Positions 60,729-64,000 of a stretch of DNA of 64,000 bases are shown here, piece after piece. The stretch lies in assembly GCF_963682185.1 (NCBI RefSeq), contig NZ_OY821667.1:974109-1038108 (forward strand), given 5' to 3'. The notes beneath the pieces were generated by a model that was not told the DNA's origin, made no database searches, and saw nothing but the letters and a program-made list of their open reading frames with translations. Within the stretch, counting starts at the first letter, position 1. Each line of letters starts with the position of its first letter. The translations under genes and the position numbers were made by a program. Source of the DNA: an uncultured Cohaesibacter sp. Lineage in GTDB: Bacteria; Pseudomonadota; Alphaproteobacteria; Rhizobiales; Cohaesibacteraceae.

Positions 60729-61883
60729 ATGGCTCCAATGGGATCAGACTTAGCGGCGTCGGGGCAGCCCCCCGTTTTGGAGGCCGACGGCACGTCTGCG
60801 TCCAACGTGTTGCTTGTCTCTGGTAGATGGACCATCGAAACCCTTAAAGAGGCCGACACTCTGGTTGATCAAGCCCTCAAAAATACGCCTGCCTGCAAAC
60901 AATTAAATCTGTCTGGCCTCACCTCTCTGGATACCTCAGGGGCCTGGGTTATCATCCGCCTTCTGCGTGGTCTTGGTCTGGAGCTATCCAGCGCGACGTC
61001 TATCAACCCAGACCATGTGTCTTTGTTTGAAGCGGTGGCGGAAACCAACCTGACCCCGCCAACAACCCAGAAAAACCAGAATTTCTTTATAGGCGTATTG
61101 CAGACAACCGGTGAAGATGTCGTTGAAATCTACAAGGACATTAAAATTCTTGCCTATCTGGCAGGAGAAATCGTCACCTGCCTCCTCAAAGGGCTCATCC
61201 ATCCGCGCAGCCTGCGCATTACTTCCATTGTCCACCATATGGAACATACGGGGCTGAAAGCGGTTCCTATCGTTGCCATGATGTCTTTTCTGGTCGGCGC
61301 CATTGTTGCTCAGCAAGGGGCTTTCCAGCTGCGCAAATTCGGCGCGGAGCCGTTTGTCATCGATTTGGTCGGTATTCTCGTCTTGCGCGAAGTGGGCATT
61401 CTACTGACGGCAATCTTGGTGGCCGGGCGTTCAGGCAGTGCGTTTACCGCTGAAATCGGCTCGATGAAAATGCGCGAGGAAATTGACGCCATGCGCGTCA
61501 TGGGCCTCAATATCATCGAAGTCCTTATCGCGCCGCGCGTTATTGCGCTGATCATCGCTCTGCCCCTTCTGGGCCTTGTGGCTAATCTGGCCGGGCTGGT
61601 CGGCGGCGGCATTCTGCTGTGGATCTATTCGGATATATCCTTATCCACCTATATCACTTGGTTGCGCGATGCCGTGGCAATCAACACCTTCCTTGTCGGA
61701 GTGATAAAAGCGCCCTTCATGGCCCTGATCATTGCGCTCATTTCTTGCAGCGAAGGGCTGCAGGTAGGCGGCAGCGCAGAGAGCCTTGGCCGGAGAACAA
61801 CGGCTGCCGTAGTGAAATCCATTTTCCTGATGGTGCTGGTCGATGGTCTCTTTGCCATTTTCTTCGCCGCAGTCGGGTTTTAG
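60729..61883 (+). CDS. mlaE: MlaE-family lipid ABC transporter permease with N-terminal STAS domain
   Basis: A 384-residue protein. Residues ~20-115 are a STAS-like domain (LVSGRWTIETLKEADTLVD, LNLSGLTSLDTSGAWVIIRLLRGLG), equivalent to a fused MlaB. The rest is the MlaE permease: VPIVAMMSFLVGAIVAQQGAFQLRKFGAEPFVIDLVGILVLREVGILLTAILVAGRSGSAFTAEIGSMKMREEIDAM. Mla systems move phospholipids between outer and inner membranes. The next genes are the ATPase and an MCE protein. Confidence 0.93.
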   Translation: MAPMGSDLAASGQPPVLEADGTSASNVLLVSGRWTIETLKEADTLVDQALKNTPACKQLNLSGLTSLDTSGAWVIIRLLRGLGLELSSATSINPDHVSLFEAVAETNLTPPTTQKNQNFFIGVLQTTGEDVVEIYKDIKILAYLAGEIVTCLLKGLIHPRSLRITSIVHHMEHTGLKAVPIVAMMSFLVGAIVAQQGAFQLRKFGAEPFVIDLVGILVLREVGILLTAILVAGRSGSAFTAEIGSMKMREEIDAMRVMGLNIIEVLIAPRVIALIIALPLLGLVANLAGLVGGGILLWIYSDISLSTYITWLRDAVAINTFLVGVIKAPFMALIIALISCSEGLQVGGSAESLGRRTTAAVVKSIFLMVLVDGLFAIFFAAVGF

Positions 61884-61893
61884 GGAGCGCAGC

Positions 61894-62706
61894 ATGTCAG
61901 CCACACCTCAAACACCGCAAAACACAGCGTCCTCAGACGTCGCAGCCTCCCCCATTCTGTCCGTGAAAGGGCTGACTGTGGGCTTTTCCTCGCGGCTTGT
62001 GCTGGAAAATCTGGATCTGGACGTTCAACGGGGCGAGATTCTGGGCATCGTGGGGGCTTCCGGCACGGGCAAGAGTGTGTTGCTGCGCAGCGTTCTGGGG
62101 CTCGTAAAACGCCGGTCCGGCCAATTCATCATGTTCGGGCACAATACCGAGAAACTGTCGCGCCAGGAGCGGCTGGCCATCGAGCGCCGACTGGGAGTTC
62201 TCTTCCAGCATGGCGCACTCTTCTCCTCGCTGTCAGTGCTGCAGAATATTCAGGTGCCCATGCGGGAATATTACACGCTGCCTCAGCGCCTCATGGATGA
62301 GCTGGCTATTTCCAAGCTTGAGCTTGTGGGCCTCTCCCCGGATGCTGCCCACAAATTCCCGTCAGAACTTTCAGGTGGCATGATCAAGCGCGCAGCCTTG
62401 GCTCGGGCGCTGGCGCTTGACCCTCAGCTGCTGTTCCTTGACGAACCAACCTCCGGCCTTGATCCGATCAGCGCCGAAGAGTTCGATGATTTGATTTCTA
62501 CCCTTAGAGACACTTTGGGTCTCACGGTTTTTATGGTAACCCATGATTTGGATAGCCTCAGTCAAGCCTGCGATCGCATCGCGGTGCTGGCCGAGCGCCG
62601 CGTTCTGGCCATAGGAAATATGAACGATCTGCAGAAAAACACGCACCCTTGGATCAAGAGCTATTTCACTGGCAAGCGGGCGATCAGACAATGGGACAAG
62701 AGCTGA
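61894..62706 (+). CDS. mlaF: MlaF-type ABC transporter ATP-binding protein
   Basis: The protein is 270 residues from MSATPQTPQ with a GGGAGCG ribosome site; an ATG 51 bases upstream would overlap mlaE. Walker A is GASGTGKSVLL, the signature is LSGGMIKRAALARALALDP, Walker B is LLFLDEPTSGLDP, and the switch histidine is in VFMVTHDLDSL. It powers lipid transport by MlaE. Ten bases separate it from mlaE and three from the MCE gene, so they form one operon. Confidence 0.94.
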   Translation: MSATPQTPQNTASSDVAASPILSVKGLTVGFSSRLVLENLDLDVQRGEILGIVGASGTGKSVLLRSVLGLVKRRSGQFIMFGHNTEKLSRQERLAIERRLGVLFQHGALFSSLSVLQNIQVPMREYYTLPQRLMDELAISKLELVGLSPDAAHKFPSELSGGMIKRAALARALALDPQLLFLDEPTSGLDPISAEEFDDLISTLRDTLGLTVFMVTHDLDSLSQACDRIAVLAERRVLAIGNMNDLQKNTHPWIKSYFTGKRAIRQWDKS

Positions 62707-62709
62707 GAC

Positions 62710-64000
62710 ATGGAAACAAAAGCCAATTATGTGGCCATAGGCCTGTTCACATTGCTTCTGACCGCGGTCGGTTTCGGCTTCATCTACTGGATTGCCAGAT
62801 ATGATGAAACCCGCCCGACAACCGAGGTTGTTGTGCGCTTTGAAGGCTCTGTTGCCGGCCTTATTCGCGGTGGCGCGGTTATGTTCAACGGCATCAAGGT
62901 GGGCGAAGTCGCAAAGCTCGAATATGATCCGGACAACCCCAAATATGTCAAAGCGGATCTTCTGGTTGATGCCGATATTCCGCTCAAGAAAGACAGTGAT
63001 GTCAGCCTCTCCTTTCAGGGGCTTACAGGGGTAGGCACCGTCGAAATCAAGGGCGGCAGTCCGGATCTGCCCGATCTTCTTGATCAGCCGGGCACCCCTG
63101 AAATGATCGCCCAGAGCTCCTCTTTTGAAGATCTGATGAATGGCGCACGTCAGCTCATGTCCCGCGCCGACAAGGTGCTTTCTAAGATTGAGACAGTGGT
63201 TGATACCAATCAGGATGGCATCAACAAAACGGTCCAGAATATCGAGAGCTTCACGACAGCGCTCAACAACAATTCCGACAATATCGAGACCTTCCTCGCA
63301 GATGCGTCTGACGCCGCCAAGGGGCTCACATCGCTATCCGGGCGACTGGAAGACCTTAGCGAAAGAGCAGACACCCTGCTTGCTGCCGTCGACCCAGAGA
63401 GCATCAAGACGAGTATCGCCAATGTCGAGACAATCAGTGAGAATCTCGTTGGCACATCCAACCGCTTTGACTCAATCGTGGCTGACGCCTCCGAAGCGGC
63501 CAAAGGCATCAATGATTTTTCGTCCAACCTGAACACCTCTCTGGGCAAGGTCGACCGTCTGGTTGAAAGTGTAGACCCGAAGGCGATTTCTTCTGCTGTG
63601 GCATCCCTGCAGAATTTTGCAACCACGCTGGATGAGTCCTCAGGTGATATCAATGTCATTCTGGCCAACGCCAAACAGGCTTCAGGTGATATCAGCAGCT
63701 TTTCTACCTCCCTCTCCGCCCGCACCGATGATTTCAATGCCATCGTGACCGATGCACAGCAACTTGCCGCCCGCCTCAACAAGGCATCCGAACGGATCGA
63801 CGGCATTCTGGGCAAGGTCGACGGCATTCTTTCCGATGAAGATGGCGGCAAGGGTGTGATCGAGGAAGTGACGCTCGCAGCACGCTCCATTCGCAGTGTT
63901 GCAGACAAGTTCAACAGCCGGGCTGACGAAATCTCCGACGGCCTTGCGCGCTTCTCAGGCAGTGGCCTGCGCAATGTCGAAGCCATGGTTTCAGAAGCAA
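62710..64000 (+). CDS. mlaD: MlaD/MCE-domain lipid transport protein (3' truncated by window)
   Basis: The frame is open from ATG 62710 to the window edge (430 codons). It starts METKANYVAIGLFTLLLTAVGFGFIYWIARY, a membrane anchor at residues 7-28. An MCE domain follows (VVVRFEGSVAGLIRGGAVMFNGIKVGEVAKLEYDP; DVSLSFQGLTGVGTVEIKGG), then a long helical region (~140 onward) with repeats such as LADASDAAKGLTSLSGRLEDLSERADTLL. The MCE ring binds lipids in the periplasm and hands them to MlaE-MlaF. Rhizobial MlaD proteins are around 450 residues, so the missing part is probably short. Confidence 0.92.
   Translation, partial: METKANYVAIGLFTLLLTAVGFGFIYWIARYDETRPTTEVVVRFEGSVAGLIRGGAVMFNGIKVGEVAKLEYDPDNPKYVKADLLVDADIPLKKDSDVSLSFQGLTGVGTVEIKGGSPDLPDLLDQPGTPEMIAQSSSFEDLMNGARQLMSRADKVLSKIETVVDTNQDGINKTVQNIESFTTALNNNSDNIETFLADASDAAKGLTSLSGRLEDLSERADTLLAAVDPESIKTSIANVETISENLVGTSNRFDSIVADASEAAKGINDFSSNLNTSLGKVDRLVESVDPKAISSAVASLQNFATTLDESSGDINVILANAKQASGDISSFSTSLSARTDDFNAIVTDAQQLAARLNKASERIDGILGKVDGILSDEDGGKGVIEEVTLAARSIRSVADKFNSRADEISDGLARFSGSGLRNVEAMVSEA

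Noticed and set aside
1-64000. Search for tRNA, rRNA, insertion sequences, integrases, toxin-antitoxin or phage genes
   Set aside because: None were recognised; the window reads as core chromosome with uniform composition.

Overview
The window comes from an alphaproteobacterium, most probably of the Hyphomicrobiales (Rhizobiales), perhaps a marine Cohaesibacter-like lineage. This rests on gene content, not on a database search. The markers are the cell-cycle kinase CckA, the flagellar regulators FliX, FlbT and FlaF, a single-cysteine DksA, an MbfA iron exporter behind an Irr-type operator, and a giant coiled-coil protein resembling the Growth Pole Ring (GPR) protein of polar-growing rhizobia. 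I see no insertion sequence, prophage, tRNA, rRNA or CRISPR array.

Layout. 1-3.9 kb: lipid-modification genes (flavin amine oxidase C-terminus, DUF1365 protein, cyclopropane-fatty-acid-synthase-like methyltransferase) converge on an SDR/NTF2-like pair. 3.9-10.5 kb: CBS-domain protein, MbfA, a LysR regulator divergent from methylmalonate-semialdehyde dehydrogenase, and the pseudouridine catabolic pair psuK-psuG. 10.5-13.3 kb: cckA. 13.3-44.5 kb: a large flagellar region. It holds flgB-flgC-fliE-fliQ-fliR-flhB, fliO-fliP, fliL-fliM-DUF6468-motE-large TPR protein, flgF-flgG-flgA-flgH, dksA and fliX, flgI-rod-binding protein-FlgN-like protein, an orphan 131-residue ORF, two tandem flagellins, flbT-flaF and flgE-flgK-flgL. 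45-51.5 kb: a SixA-like phosphatase, a YcjX/YcjF-like pair, an MFS transporter, a methyltransferase, a 2Fe-2S ferredoxin and an Hpt protein. 51.6-57.7 kb: a structured leader and the GPR-like gene. 57.8-60.5 kb: a CheZ-like phosphatase and an MFS transporter. 60.7-64 kb: an MlaE-MlaF-MlaD lipid ABC transporter cut by the window edge.

Regulation. The flagellar intergenic regions read like the Caulobacter hierarchy. TTAA-N7-TTAA CtrA boxes lie between flgB and fliO, between fliX and flgI, and upstream of flgE. Sigma-54 -24/-12 promoters lie in front of flgF, flgI and flgE. A 13-base motif (GGCAANTTYTKYC) sits close to the CtrA-like sites in four regions and is a candidate FlbD-type enhancer. 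CckA, the top of the CtrA phosphorelay, FliX, which controls FlbD in Caulobacter, and FlbT/FlaF, which act on flagellin mRNA, are encoded in the same window.

The observations I would follow first are: (1) two mutually exclusive helices in the GPR leader, with a small upstream ORF; (2) the near-continuous 11-residue repeat over about 1,100 residues of the GPR-like protein; (3) four copies of a FliM-like CheY-binding peptide in the tail of the CheZ-like protein; (4) the shared 13-mer near CtrA-like boxes; (5) a gene-conversion-like patch in the two flagellins.
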